DNA of 16,705 bases, from the NCBI GenBank assembly GCA_000383735.1, contig KB912142.1:3551-20255 (forward strand), read 5' to 3'. Within the stretch, counting starts at the first letter, position 1; each line of letters opens with the position of its first letter. The notes under the pieces were generated by a model. That model did no database searches, was not told where the DNA came from, and was given only the letters and a program-made list of their open reading frames with translations. Positions 6,796 through 15,391 of this stretch are shown in pieces. The DNA comes from Verrucomicrobia bacterium SCGC AAA164-M04 (GTDB lineage Bacteria > Verrucomicrobiota > Verrucomicrobiae > Verrucomicrobiales > Akkermansiaceae). The translations under genes were made by a program, and so were the position numbers.

Positions 6796-8112
6796 ATGAA
6801 CAAACAAATCTCAAATTTCAGCCGACGAAAGTTTGTCGGCTTTGGTCTCGCTTCCGCTCTTGCTCCCTCGGTGGTGCGAGGAAAATCGCCAAACGGGAAA
6901 CTCAATATGGGAATCATCGGCTCTGGTGGTCGTGGGGGAGCAAACTTGAACGGAGTGAAAGCAGAGAACATTCATACTCTCTGCGATATTAACCGGAAGA
7001 CACTTGAGGCGGTGCAGAAAAGATTTAAGGGAGCAAAGACGACGACCGATTGGCGTGAAGTGGTAAGTAATCCAGACATTGATGCGGTGGTGATTAGCAC
7101 CGCGGACCACCATCATGCTCCGGCGGCGATTGCAGCGATGAGGGCTGGGAAACATGTTTACTGTGAAAAGCCGCTGGCCCATACCGTGCAAGAAGCACGT
7201 TGGATGCAGGAGGAATATGCGAAAGCGAAGGGGAAAATTGCGACCCAAATGGGGACTCAAATCCATGCAGGGGGGAGTTATCGTCGCGCCGTGGAATTAA
7301 TCCAAGCGGGAGCGATTGGTCGGGTGAAAGAAGCGCACGTCTGGTGCAGCCGGAGTATTCGTGATGTGGAACAGGCGGTTCTCGAGAAGCAGGCAGTACC
7401 TGATTACTTTGACTGGGATGTCTGGCTTGGCCCAGCCGCTGACCGAGCCTACAATGAAGGATATTGGAAGGGTGGTAATTTGAATTGGAATCGTCGTTGG
7501 GAGTTTGGGAATGGCGTTCCTGGAGATATGGGAAGCCATTTGATCGATTTGGCGTGGTGGGCCTTGAAGCTTCGGCACCCAACTCAGATTTCTTCACAGG
7601 GCCCAGCGCCCGATTCAATTGGCGCCGCACCCTGGCAGGAAATCACTTGGCAGCATCCTGATGATGTGAAGGTGGTGTGGTATCATGGTCCGGAAGGAAT
7701 GAAGCGCCGGAGTGAGGTTCTTCAGCCAATGGTGGGCAACGACACCAAAATTAGTAAGTGGGGAATTGGCGTGGCCTTCGTCGGTGAAAATGGAGTGTTG
7801 GTTTCGGATTACGGTAAAAATGTCCTCAGTCCGTCGTCCAAGTTTAAAGATTACCAGAGACCCCAGCAGTCGATTGAGCCTTCCGCAGGTCACTACAATG
7901 AATGGCTAAAGGCCTGTCGCGGTGAAGGGGAAACACTCTGTAACTTTGATTACTCGGGGTCATTAATTGAACATAATTTGCTCGGCAATGTGGCCCATCG
8001 CGCAGGCCAGACGCTTAAGTGGGATGCCAAAAATTTCAAAATTACGAATGATGAAGCTGCGAACAAACTCCTGACGAAAGAGTATCGAAAAGGCTGGGAA
8101 ATCAATGGTTGA
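6796..8112 (+). CDS. Tat-exported Gfo/Idh/MocA family oxidoreductase
   Basis: This 438-residue NAD(P)-dependent sugar or polyol dehydrogenase has a twin-arginine signal: SRRKFVGFGLAS at residues 9-20, followed by a cleavage region near VVRG. Tat export implies that it folds with its cofactor before leaving the cytoplasm. The Rossmann motif GIIGSGGRGG is at 39-48, and the family motif EKP at 124-126 (Lys125 is catalytic in relatives). The C-terminal half has the Gfo/Idh substrate domain, with NWNRRWEFGNGVPGDMGSHLIDLAWWAL as the typical His/Asp-bearing helix region. The length is usual for verrucomicrobial and planctomycetal secreted members. It is divergent from the DUF1080 gene, 65 bases apart, and likely co-regulated. 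It probably oxidises a sugar at C3 or reverses that step; the substrate cannot be read from sequence. Confidence 0.92.
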   Translation: MNKQISNFSRRKFVGFGLASALAPSVVRGKSPNGKLNMGIIGSGGRGGANLNGVKAENIHTLCDINRKTLEAVQKRFKGAKTTTDWREVVSNPDIDAVVISTADHHHAPAAIAAMRAGKHVYCEKPLAHTVQEARWMQEEYAKAKGKIATQMGTQIHAGGSYRRAVELIQAGAIGRVKEAHVWCSRSIRDVEQAVLEKQAVPDYFDWDVWLGPAADRAYNEGYWKGGNLNWNRRWEFGNGVPGDMGSHLIDLAWWALKLRHPTQISSQGPAPDSIGAAPWQEITWQHPDDVKVVWYHGPEGMKRRSEVLQPMVGNDTKISKWGIGVAFVGENGVLVSDYGKNVLSPSSKFKDYQRPQQSIEPSAGHYNEWLKACRGEGETLCNFDYSGSLIEHNLLGNVAHRAGQTLKWDAKNFKITNDEAANKLLTKEYRKGWEING

Positions 8113-8138
8113 GTAGAATTTTTACTTTTGATTTAGTC

Positions 8139-8173
8139 CCGCCGGATTCTCCGGTGGTTGGGCTATTCTTTTT
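8139..8173 (+). terminator. Hairpin terminator after the Gfo/Idh/MocA gene
   Basis: CCGCCGGA (8139-8146) pairs with TCCGGTGG (8150-8157), including one G-T pair, around the loop TTC. A TTTTT run at 8169-8173 follows after 11 bases. The stem is strong but the T run is far, so efficiency is uncertain. Confidence 0.5.
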
Positions 8174-8249
8174 CGATGTTAGACAATTGATCGCTAATTC
8201 AAGGTAATTGCACGACAGCAAATTTGGGCAAAAGGGCGTAGAAAATGGC

Positions 8250-9044
8250 ATGCAGTTGCTACCAGCCCTCCAGACCCGGAATACCGGATGTGGAAAAAGC
8301 TTCTCAGCCTCTCTCTTGGTGGCTGTTCTAAGCGCGGTTGCGATTTGCGCGGCGCTGGCGTTGATTACAGTGCGAGTTCATCTTGCGATGACCTTGGCAC
8401 AAGCACCCCCTGAGCTTATTACGGTCGATTATACGGAGCCTGTTCGCAAAGAGGTTAAGCCTGAAGCCAATTTGGCGCCGGAGCGGATGATTACGGTTTC
8501 GAATGGTCCATCTTTTGCGCGAATGAAATCTCGCGTGCCAATCCAAGCACCGCCAAAGTTTACCGAAGCACCGGAGCCCCAGCCTAGTATCAGAGAGCTC
8601 TTGGTTCTTGAAGAGTTGGATCTTAAAAATCGTTTCGAGGAAAATTTTGACCCCGGGAAGGTGAAAACCAGTCTCAGTATTGCGAAGAAGAGCCTGCCAG
8701 CCAAGCGTTCTAGTCCTAGCCAGGCTGAACTTGTGGAGCGCGAGAATGCTCGACTTGCTGGAGAAGTGACTCAGCAAGCTTCAGTAGTATCACGGAGCAC
8801 TCCTCATTATCCCAAGAGTGCTCGGCGCAAAGGTCTCCAAGGGCGCGTGGTCGTTACTGTGACAGTCGGAACTTCCGGTAAAGTCTCGAGTTGTCAAATT
8901 TCACAGAGTAGTGGGTATTCCATGCTCGACCAATCGGCGGTGAGTGCGGCCCGGCGTTATCGCTTTTTCCCGGCTAAGAATGGTCTGGGGCAGGCCATCA
9001 GCGTGCGGAAAGCCATCCCCTTTAATTTTCAGCTGACTAGCTAG
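8250..9044 (+). CDS. tonB: TonB-family energy transducer protein
   Basis: From the ATG at 8250 the product has 264 residues. A short basic N-terminus and one membrane helix at about 18-41 anchor it in the inner membrane. A periplasmic stretch rich in proline, glutamate and lysine follows, and then a TonB C-terminal domain of about 85 residues. That domain shows PHYPKSARRKGLQGRVVVTVTV, the middle GTSGKVSSCQISQSSGYSMLDQSAVSAARRYRF, and an FxxxF-like end. It should carry proton-motive energy from an ExbB/ExbD complex, not present here, to outer-membrane receptors. Its neighbour downstream is such a receptor, 102 bases away, which suggests a dedicated pair. A TTG start 14 codons upstream (8208) is possible but extends beyond the usual short cytoplasmic tail. 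It could also be called an AgmX/PglI-like or generic TonB C-domain protein. Confidence 0.85.
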   Translation: MQLLPALQTRNTGCGKSFSASLLVAVLSAVAICAALALITVRVHLAMTLAQAPPELITVDYTEPVRKEVKPEANLAPERMITVSNGPSFARMKSRVPIQAPPKFTEAPEPQPSIRELLVLEELDLKNRFEENFDPGKVKTSLSIAKKSLPAKRSSPSQAELVERENARLAGEVTQQASVVSRSTPHYPKSARRKGLQGRVVVTVTVGTSGKVSSCQISQSSGYSMLDQSAVSAARRYRFFPAKNGLGQAISVRKAIPFNFQLTS

Positions 9045-9103
9045 GGCCGCTAAGACTGGTTTTGACCGTTTCTTCTCATCGATTTGCCCTTGACTCAATA
9101 ATG

Positions 9104-9121
9104 CTAATGCGACTCATTCTC
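9104..9121. promoter_or_regulatory. Fur-box-like site upstream of the TonB-dependent receptor
   Basis: CTAATGCGACTCATTCTC agrees with the 18-base core of the Fur consensus ATAATGATAATCATTATC at 13 positions and contains the inverted halves AATG and CATT. TTGACT at 9090-9095 could be a -35 box, which would put the site over the promoter. No convincing -10 box was found. Confidence 0.45.
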
Positions 9122-9146
9122 AACAAACCTAAATCCAAATATACAA

Positions 9147-11354
9147 ATGACAAAAAACATCGGAATATTCTCCCTAACCTCAGCTCTTGCGGTCGGAGTA
9201 TTGTCGGCGCAAGACGCCATCGAAACATTGGCGACAGTCAATGTAATCGGTAGTAGCGAAAACATCCTCGGATTGACCGGATCCGGAGCCTTTCTTGAGG
9301 CCGAGGATTACCAAAAGAAAGGTCTCACCAATATTCAACAAATTCTCCGCAAGGTCCCGGGTGTATATATCCGCGAAGAAGACGGTTTCGGAAACTTCCC
9401 GAATATCTCCCTTCGTGGAGGTGATGGAACGCGGTCTGAAAAGGTTACGCTCATGGAAGATGGAATCCTGACAGCACCTGCGGCTTACTCGGCGCCTTCT
9501 GCCTACTACTCGCCACGCGCCGGCCGCATGTCGGGAATCGAAGTTTTGAAGGGATCAAGTCAAGTTAAGTATGGTCCTCACACAACTGGCGGTGTTATCA
9601 ACTTCCTTTCCACGGAAATTCCATCGGAAGAGACTTTTTACACCCGCAATACCTATGGAACGTATAACACATTCCTTTCCCATAATTATTATGGTGACAC
9701 TGTAAGGACCGCGACAGGAACATTCGGATACCTTTTCGAGCTTTTCCATCACTCCAGTGGCGGATTCCGCGACATTGATGCAGGCGGTGGGTTGTCCAGC
9801 TCTAACAATACGGGGTTCAAGCTTACCGAGCCCATGATTAAACTTTTCTGGGAACCAGATTCAGCACTTCGCCAGCGATTTGAATTCAAGTATGGCTATC
9901 AAGATTTTAACTCTGATGAGTCTTATATTGGCCTCACGGAAGACGATGTGGTCAACAATCCAAATCGTCGCTATTCGGCTACACGTTTCGATAATATGGC
10001 GTCAGAGCACCATCGCTCATATTTAAAGTATCGCGTGGAGCCTAGTGAAAATCTTAATTTTGAATTTGCGGCATACTACAATCAGTTTTCCCGTAATTGG
10101 GCGAAGGTAGACGACATTGTAGGTGGAGCGAACTCAGTTCGTGGGGCCCTTGCGACGGGTAATGGATTAGACATTCTTCAAATGACCGGACCTGGTTCAT
10201 TGATCTTCCGAAATAATAACCGCGACTACTCAGCTTATGGTTATCAGTTTCAGGGCGATTACTCTTTTGCTTCTGGTAATGTAGAGCACCTCTTGCAATT
10301 CGGAGCGCGTTACCATCGTGACGATGTTCGCCGTTTCCAAAATGATGAGCAGATTAACCTCGGTGCCACTGGAGGTGTCACCGACCGTGTTGTGGGCGCT
10401 CCTGGAAGCCAAGGAAACCGTTACCAGCAAACTGATGCCCTCGCTTTTTGGGTCCAAGATGAAATTTCTGTTGGTAATTTGACCTTCAGTCCTGGTGTTC
10501 GTTATGAGAATCTTGATCAGTCGTTCAACGACTATAAATCAGATCAATCTGGAACTTCCTCTTTTGACTTAGTTTCTCCTGGAGTCGGATTCAATTACGA
10601 GCTCGATAACTCTACTGCGCTTTATGGTGGCGTATATCGTGGAATGTCAACTCCAGGGCCTCGTTCTGCCGCTAAAAGCGGAGTCGTGGAAGAAAAGTCT
10701 ATGGGCTACGAGTTGGGCTATCGTTACCAGAGTCCAAAGATAAGCTATGACTTTGGTGCTTTTCTCACTGACTTCGACAACCTCATTGCAACGGATGCCG
10801 GTCTTGGCGCGGTTGAGAATGCAAAAAATATTGGCGAAGCTGAAGTCTTCGGGTTTGAGGCTCAAGTCTCTTATGATCCTCTTGGCGGAAGCGGAGGCGA
10901 GCTGTCGTTGCCGATGTATGTCAGTGCCACTTGGACTGATGCCACTTTGACTTCTACGATTACCGAAGGTGGTGGTGATGATATTTTCGCCGGAGCTACC
11001 GATGGTTCGCAAATGCCTTACATGCCAGATTGGCAGTTGGCTGCTGGGGTTGCTCTCGCTAAAGGAGCCTGGAGTCTTGCTTTGGATGCGACGTTTGTTT
11101 CGGATGCTTTCGGCACTGCTCAAAATGTTGACTCACCAAGTCAGGATACGACTGGAGCTGGAGCGCGTGCAGGTAAGATTGACGAGCTTCTGCTCTTTGA
11201 CCTGACAGGAACTTACGATATCACCGAGAATGTTACCTTACTCGCTGGAGTAAATAACCTCTTTGATGAGCGTGGAATTACTTCCCGTCTCGCCCGCGGA
11301 CCCCGGGCAAACATTGGTCGGAACGCCTTCTTAGGTTTCGAAGCCAAGTTCTAA
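9147..11354 (+). CDS. TonB-dependent outer-membrane receptor, Fe(III)-dicitrate (FecA) type
   Basis: This 735-residue outer-membrane receptor has a signal peptide that ends near SAQ (residue 22) and a likely TonB box, ETLATVNVIGS, just after it. The plug domain (about 45-150) has the FecA-group sequences ILRKVPGVYIREEDGFGNFPNISLRGG, TLMEDGILTAPAAYSAPSAYYSP and GIEVLKGSSQVKYGPHTTGGVINFLST. A 22-strand barrel follows, with the C-terminal signature NLFDERGI and terminal strand NAFLGFEAKF, which ends in the phenylalanine required for barrel assembly. The extra N-terminal signalling domain of E. coli FecA is absent, so it should not signal to a sigma factor. The Fur-like site and the neighbouring TonB gene support ferric-siderophore or ferric-citrate uptake; the exact ligand is not readable. 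A strong terminator closes the unit. Confidence 0.93.
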   Translation: MTKNIGIFSLTSALAVGVLSAQDAIETLATVNVIGSSENILGLTGSGAFLEAEDYQKKGLTNIQQILRKVPGVYIREEDGFGNFPNISLRGGDGTRSEKVTLMEDGILTAPAAYSAPSAYYSPRAGRMSGIEVLKGSSQVKYGPHTTGGVINFLSTEIPSEETFYTRNTYGTYNTFLSHNYYGDTVRTATGTFGYLFELFHHSSGGFRDIDAGGGLSSSNNTGFKLTEPMIKLFWEPDSALRQRFEFKYGYQDFNSDESYIGLTEDDVVNNPNRRYSATRFDNMASEHHRSYLKYRVEPSENLNFEFAAYYNQFSRNWAKVDDIVGGANSVRGALATGNGLDILQMTGPGSLIFRNNNRDYSAYGYQFQGDYSFASGNVEHLLQFGARYHRDDVRRFQNDEQINLGATGGVTDRVVGAPGSQGNRYQQTDALAFWVQDEISVGNLTFSPGVRYENLDQSFNDYKSDQSGTSSFDLVSPGVGFNYELDNSTALYGGVYRGMSTPGPRSAAKSGVVEEKSMGYELGYRYQSPKISYDFGAFLTDFDNLIATDAGLGAVENAKNIGEAEVFGFEAQVSYDPLGGSGGELSLPMYVSATWTDATLTSTITEGGGDDIFAGATDGSQMPYMPDWQLAAGVALAKGAWSLALDATFVSDAFGTAQNVDSPSQDTTGAGARAGKIDELLLFDLTGTYDITENVTLLAGVNNLFDERGITSRLARGPRANIGRNAFLGFEAKF

Positions 11355-11382
11355 AATTCTTCAATTGATATACATAACAAAG

Positions 11383-11421
11383 GACGGTCTGGGATCAATA
11401 GATCCCGGATCGTCTTTTTTT
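11383..11421 (+). terminator. Strong rho-independent terminator
   Basis: A 14-bp stem (11383-11396 with 11401-11414, two G-T pairs, outer GACG/CGTC, inner GGGATC/GATCCC) closes on the loop AATA. It is followed directly by seven T (11415-11421). It ends the receptor transcript 28 bases after its stop codon. Confidence 0.95.
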
Positions 11422-11550
11422 GTCTTGGGCGCTTTTCTTCTGTGTCTGATTGCTTTCAGGGGAGAGAATTTGAAAGTCATTGTAGAAAGTGATGGCTTAA
11501 AATTGTTGGATGCAATCTTAAGATACTGCTGCAACATGAGCCGAATTGTC

Positions 11551-11579
11551 TTGTTAGGGGAGGTCAATTATCTTATTTA
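11551..11579 (+). promoter_or_regulatory. Possible promoter of the small PEP-CTERM gene
   Basis: TTGTTA (11551-11556) and TATTTA (11574-11579) have a 17-base spacer and lie 10 bases before the ATG, which would give a leader of only a few bases. Both boxes are imperfect. The stretch from the upstream terminator to here shows no gene. Confidence 0.3.
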
Positions 11580-11589
11580 CTCGCCTCCA

Positions 11590-11760
11590 ATGAAGAAGAG
11601 CCTTTCAAAGATCTGGATCACCTTGAGCTGCTTTGTGGCTTCCGGTTCCAGTCTCTTGGCTGCCGACCAAGCTGCTGAAACAACTTCGGTCCCCGAGCCC
11701 TCGGCAATCTTGATTGGCGGCTTGTGTGGTATTTTTTTCCTGCTTTGGCGGCGCAAGTGA
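11590..11760 (+). CDS. Very short PEP-CTERM sorting-domain protein
   Basis: From the ATG at 11590 the product has only 56 residues. A signal peptide (MKKSLSKIWITLSCFVASGSSLLAA) is followed by about eight residues, then VPEP (34-37), a hydrophobic segment ILIGGLCGIFFLLW (about 40-53) and the basic end RRK. This is the full three-part PEP-CTERM signal recognised by exosortase, which cleaves at the VPEP region. After both cleavages only about a dozen residues (ADQAAETTSVPEP) would remain, so the protein is almost nothing but sorting signals. The frame is open far upstream, but earlier starts would bury the signal peptide. An exosortase gene is 1.85 kb downstream on the same strand. Its role is unknown: a minimal exported peptide, or a decayed longer protein. 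Confidence 0.8.
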   Translation: MKKSLSKIWITLSCFVASGSSLLAADQAAETTSVPEPSAILIGGLCGIFFLLWRRK

Positions 11761-11877
11761 GGGGGTGGCCAGTTGGTGGAACTTTCGTTTCTTACTTGCA
11801 TATCTAGGCAAACCCTGAGATTCCGCGCGTCTCCCCAAGCGCCTGTTGCCTTTGTGCCGAACGCTAATTGATACGCC

Positions 11878-13557
11878 ATGGATACCCCTATGTTTGCCGA
11901 TCTCGGCCTCCCCGATGTTCTCCTTTCTGCCGTGCTCGACATGGGGTTTGAGAGCCCTTCGCCTATTCAAGCCAAGACTATCCCGCTCGCTTTGGAGGGA
12001 AAGGATCTCATTGGTCTCTCTCAGACTGGTTCCGGAAAAACGGCGGCATTTGCGCTGCCGACTCTGGCTGGAATTGATGCTCATCTTGCCGAGCCTCAGG
12101 CTTTGATTATTTGCCCTACTCGTGAGCTTGCAGTGCAGGTCTGCGAAGAGGTATTTCGTCTTGGTTGTAAAATTAAAGGTTTGCGAGCTCTCCCAGTTTA
12201 CGGCGGTGCGCCTATTGATCGTCAGTTAAAGGGACTCCGTAAAGGAGCACATATCGTGGTGGGAACACCGGGTCGTTTGCTTGACCACTTGAAGCGCCGT
12301 AGTTTTGACCCGCGAAATATCAAGACTGTGATTCTTGATGAGGCAGACCGCATGCTGGACATGGGTTTCCAAGAGGAGATGGAAGAGTTATTGGCGGCGT
12401 TGCCTCAAGATCGTCAAACGATGTTTTTTTCTGCGACGATGAACCGTCGGGTAAGCCGCTTGATTGATAATTTTGGGAAGAAGCCCGAGACCATTGAAAT
12501 CGAGCGCAAGTCGCTTACGGTCGACGCGATCGATCAGTCGTGCTACGAGGTTCGGCAGCGTTCGAAAGTGGAAGTGCTTTCTCGGTTGCTCGATATTGAT
12601 CCTCCGCGACTTGCGCTGGTTTTTTGTAATACCAAGCGATTGGTTGATGAGGTTACTGAGGGTTTGTTGGCGAGGGGCTATGCCGCTGACCGTTTGCATG
12701 GCGACATGACTCAGCAGATGCGGGAGCGAGTTCTGGCGAGGTTTCGCGAGAGTACGATTGAAGTTTTGATCGCGACTGATGTGGCGGCGCGTGGTTTGGA
12801 TGTCGACGACATCGATTTGGTGGTAAACTACGAAATTCCTCACGATCCGGAGGATTACGTTCATAGAATTGGCCGGACGGGGCGAGCCGGGCGCTCAGGC
12901 CGGGCCGTCAGTTTTGTTTTTGGTCGAGATATCTATCGTCTCCAGACAATCGAGAAATACACCCGCCAAAGTATTCGGCGGGAAAGAGTGCCGAGCCAAG
13001 AGCAAGTCGAAGGTAAACGTGCGGACAAGCTCTTCCAGACGATCCAAGAGCGACTGGAGAGCGGAAAGCTCGGGGATTATCAAAGTTACCTCGATCGGCT
13101 GTTGGAACAGGGACATACCGCGACCGATATTGCCAATGCGGCCTTTACCTTGCTGCGTGAATCCACAACGCGGGAAGGTGAGTTCATCGCCGAAGATAAG
13201 CAGAAGGAGGCTTTTGCTAATGAAAAGCAGCGTTCGAGTTGGCGCGATGAAAAGCGTGATCGTAAAGAGCGCCCCGAACGTGAACGCAAATCGAGGCCAG
13301 AGCGAAATAATTCAAAGGGAATGGCCTGCTTATTCATGAACATTGGTAAAGCCCAGCACATCAAGCCTGGTGATATCGCTGGAATGATCTATCGCGAATG
13401 TAAAGTACCAGATGGCTCGCTGGGCAAGATCACTATTTTTCCGAAGCATACCCTGGTGGATGTTAGCGAAGAGGTCTCGGGGGATGTCATTAATGGGCTT
13501 AAGAATGCAAAGATTCGTGGGAGATCATTTAAGGTGGACCTTGACCGACGGGGTTGA
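11878..13557 (+). CDS. DEAD-box ATP-dependent RNA helicase with C-terminal DbpA RNA-binding domain
   Basis: This 559-residue RNA helicase unwinds short RNA duplexes, probably in ribosome assembly or mRNA turnover. The Q-motif region [19 protein letters not shown] leads to Walker A SQTGSGKT (48-55), PTRELAVQ (80-87), [10 protein letters not shown] (129-138), DEAD (154-157) and SAT (185-187). The second RecA domain has LVFCNTKR (247-254), [12 protein letters not shown] (300-311) and HRIGRTGR (329-336). A strongly basic and acidic linker lies at about 442-480, and the last 80 residues form a DbpA-type RNA-binding fold ([20 protein letters not shown] and on). This order is that of DeaD/CsdA and DbpA-like helicases. 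The 117 bases upstream hold no other gene. No Shine-Dalgarno site precedes the ATG. It lies between the PEP-CTERM gene and the exosortase operon, probably by chance. Confidence 0.95.
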   Translation: MDTPMFADLGLPDVLLSAVLDMGFESPSPIQAKTIPLALEGKDLIGLSQTGSGKTAAFALPTLAGIDAHLAEPQALIICPTRELAVQVCEEVFRLGCKIKGLRALPVYGGAPIDRQLKGLRKGAHIVVGTPGRLLDHLKRRSFDPRNIKTVILDEADRMLDMGFQEEMEELLAALPQDRQTMFFSATMNRRVSRLIDNFGKKPETIEIERKSLTVDAIDQSCYEVRQRSKVEVLSRLLDIDPPRLALVFCNTKRLVDEVTEGLLARGYAADRLHGDMTQQMRERVLARFRESTIEVLIATDVAARGLDVDDIDLVVNYEIPHDPEDYVHRIGRTGRAGRSGRAVSFVFGRDIYRLQTIEKYTRQSIRRERVPSQEQVEGKRADKLFQTIQERLESGKLGDYQSYLDRLLEQGHTATDIANAAFTLLRESTTREGEFIAEDKQKEAFANEKQRSSWRDEKRDRKERPERERKSRPERNNSKGMACLFMNIGKAQHIKPGDIAGMIYRECKVPDGSLGKITIFPKHTLVDVSEEVSGDVINGLKNAKIRGRSFKVDLDRRG

Positions 13558-13610
13558 GAGCCCGCTTTGGGCTTGCTGAAAAGCCAGAGAATGTCGTTAA
13601 TCAACTTGCA

Positions 13611-14600
13611 ATGAGTGATTCGAAGCAAGCCTCTGGAGGATCTGTTCAAGAGCGGATTACGCTGTCGGGCATCAAGGATCTTTCTATGCCAATGCGAGTA
13701 ATGGGTTTTGGAGCTCTTGGAGTGCTGGTGCTGATCTATTTTATCTATCCCGCTTACCCATCTTTCGTTCACAAAACTCTAGCGACGTGGACCTGGGGAG
13801 CATGTAATCCAATTAGTAATTTTTTACATGGTCGATTTGTGCCGGTGGCATTCGGAGTGATGATTTGGATGGCTTATAAGAAGACCAAAAAAATGGATGC
13901 AAAGTCCTCCTATACGGGTCTTCTCTTTCTTTTATTGGGACTCTTTTTTTTCCTCATATCAATGCGGACGATCCAACCACGATTGGCGTTAATTGGCGCT
14001 CCATTCGTGGTGATTGGATACGCCTATTATCTCTTTGGATTTCAGATCGCGAAACATATTATTTTTCCATCATTCTTCTTATGGTTTTCGGTTCCGGTTC
14101 CGGGACTCGAAGCAATCTTGACGGGGAACCTACAGGTCTTAATTACTAAGGCATGTTATCATACCGGTATCTTTTTAGGGATGGATCTCGTCAATACTGG
14201 AGCCGATATTTATATTGGTGGAAGCAGCGTGAAAGTCGCCGAGGGCTGTAGTGGAATTCGATCACTAATGGCCCTAACTATGATCGCCGCTGTCTATGCT
14301 AACTACACCCAAAAACCTCTGTGGAAAAAAGCCTTTCTCTTTGCCCTAGCTCTACCTTTGGCAATTGCTGGTAATTTTCTGCGAATTTTCACCATTCTGG
14401 TATTGGCGCAGTTTGGCTACGCTGATTTTGGCACGGGAACTTGGCATGACTGGGCGGGGCTGCTGATCTTCTTTCCTATTGCTCTTTCTGGCCTCTACTT
14501 GGCAGACTATTTTCTCAATTTTAAAGAGAAGCGGTCTAAGAGGGTTAAGAGATCTGTAAAAAAGTCACACAAGGTAGTTGAGGAGAAAGCAACGTTATGA
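13611..14600 (+). CDS. xrt: Exosortase (exosortase/archaeosortase family)
   Basis: From the ATG at 13611 the product has 329 residues and about eight membrane helices. The catalytic triad of the family is visible: Cys213 in EGCSGIRS, Arg258 in GNFLRI and His279 in the GTWHDWAG stretch. The N-terminal SNFLHGRFVPVAF is the usual HG motif before the second helix. Exosortases act in the inner membrane as transpeptidase-like enzymes that cleave PEP-CTERM tails from exported proteins; substrates such as the protein at 11590 fit. The tail after the last helix is very basic (KRSKRVKRSVKKSHK). It overlaps the EpsI gene by 4 bases (ATGA). An earlier in-frame start at 13554 would overlap the helicase and add 19 uncharacteristic residues. 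I cannot assign the numbered exosortase subtype. Confidence 0.93.
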   Translation: MSDSKQASGGSVQERITLSGIKDLSMPMRVMGFGALGVLVLIYFIYPAYPSFVHKTLATWTWGACNPISNFLHGRFVPVAFGVMIWMAYKKTKKMDAKSSYTGLLFLLLGLFFFLISMRTIQPRLALIGAPFVVIGYAYYLFGFQIAKHIIFPSFFLWFSVPVPGLEAILTGNLQVLITKACYHTGIFLGMDLVNTGADIYIGGSSVKVAEGCSGIRSLMALTMIAAVYANYTQKPLWKKAFLFALALPLAIAGNFLRIFTILVLAQFGYADFGTGTWHDWAGLLIFFPIALSGLYLADYFLNFKEKRSKRVKRSVKKSHKVVEEKATL

Positions 14601-15391
14601 AGAGGCGCTTGGTTATTCTAAGTTTGATCGTGGCGGTATTTGCCGGAATCGTGCTGGCATTTCCAGAGAGTCCGGGAATGAAACCCTCTCGTCTTGCCAA
14701 AAGTCTTCCCGAGACGGTCGGAAGTTGGGCTGGCAAGCCCGAAGAACCAGGTGTGGCCGAAAAAGAGAAGCTTGCTAAAGATACGGAATTCGAACGGATG
14801 CGGTATGAGGATCAGGCGGGGCAACTACCCTCAGTCCAGACTTCCATTGTTTTTTCAGGAAGAAATCTCAGCCAGAGTATCCACCAGCCTGAAGTATGTC
14901 TCGATGCCCAAGGCTGGGAATTCATGGCGCAAAAGCGTCATGACTGGAAGGGGCTTCTTCCTGGGGATGAGGTTTTACCGGTTAAGAAAATCTTGTGCCG
15001 GCGCGTGCTGTTTCGAAAAAACGAAGAAGGTGACTATGAAGACGTTATTCTTCCAAATGGAGAGAAGGCCTACATCTGGCGAGTTTTTTATTATACTTTC
15101 TTCGGCCATGAATCGATTGTTTCGGGCCACTACGAGCGCACTGCTGAGGATATCAAGGACCGGCTTCTTAAGGGGCATGACCAGCGATGGGCCTATGCCA
15201 CATTTTCCTCTTTCGTGACTCAGAAGCATCGCGATCAGGGTTTACGTTTTGAATCGGGAGCCGGGCTTGATGAAAATCAAACGGAAGCCCACATCCAGAC
15301 CTTTCTTAAGATGCTGCTTCCAATCGTAGTTTCTGAGCCGGGCGAGGGATATGATGAGTCGCTGGCCAACGGAAAAAATATCGGATCATGA
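14597..15391 (+). CDS. epsI: Exosortase-associated EpsI family protein
   Basis: This 264-residue protein starts with one membrane helix (about 4-22), followed by an extracytoplasmic EpsI domain. The characteristic HQPEVCLDAQGW is at 96-107 (family pattern HxPExC and a later GW), along with the preceding VGSWAG near 41-46 and FYYTFFGHESIVSGHYER further on. In many bacteria this domain is fused to the exosortase C-terminus; here it is a separate gene that overlaps the exosortase by ATGA, so the two are translationally coupled. Its biochemical role is not settled. It accompanies exosortases in exopolysaccharide and PEP-CTERM loci and is required for exopolysaccharide production in Methylobacillus. 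The C-terminal 45 residues, rich in acidic residues, are less conserved as far as I can judge. Confidence 0.88.
   Translation: MKRRLVILSLIVAVFAGIVLAFPESPGMKPSRLAKSLPETVGSWAGKPEEPGVAEKEKLAKDTEFERMRYEDQAGQLPSVQTSIVFSGRNLSQSIHQPEVCLDAQGWEFMAQKRHDWKGLLPGDEVLPVKKILCRRVLFRKNEEGDYEDVILPNGEKAYIWRVFYYTFFGHESIVSGHYERTAEDIKDRLLKGHDQRWAYATFSSFVTQKHRDQGLRFESGAGLDENQTEAHIQTFLKMLLPIVVSEPGEGYDESLANGKNIGS

Noticed and set aside
11365..11760. 131-residue protein starting before the PEP-CTERM gene
   Set aside because: The frame would run through the strong terminator hairpin and T run at 11383-11421, and would put the signal peptide in the middle of the protein.
13558..13574. Hairpin GAGCCC/GGGCTT after the helicase stop as a terminator
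   Set aside because: The stem is only 6 bp with one wobble pair and no T run follows. It may be chance, and the exosortase genes could still be read from the helicase transcript.
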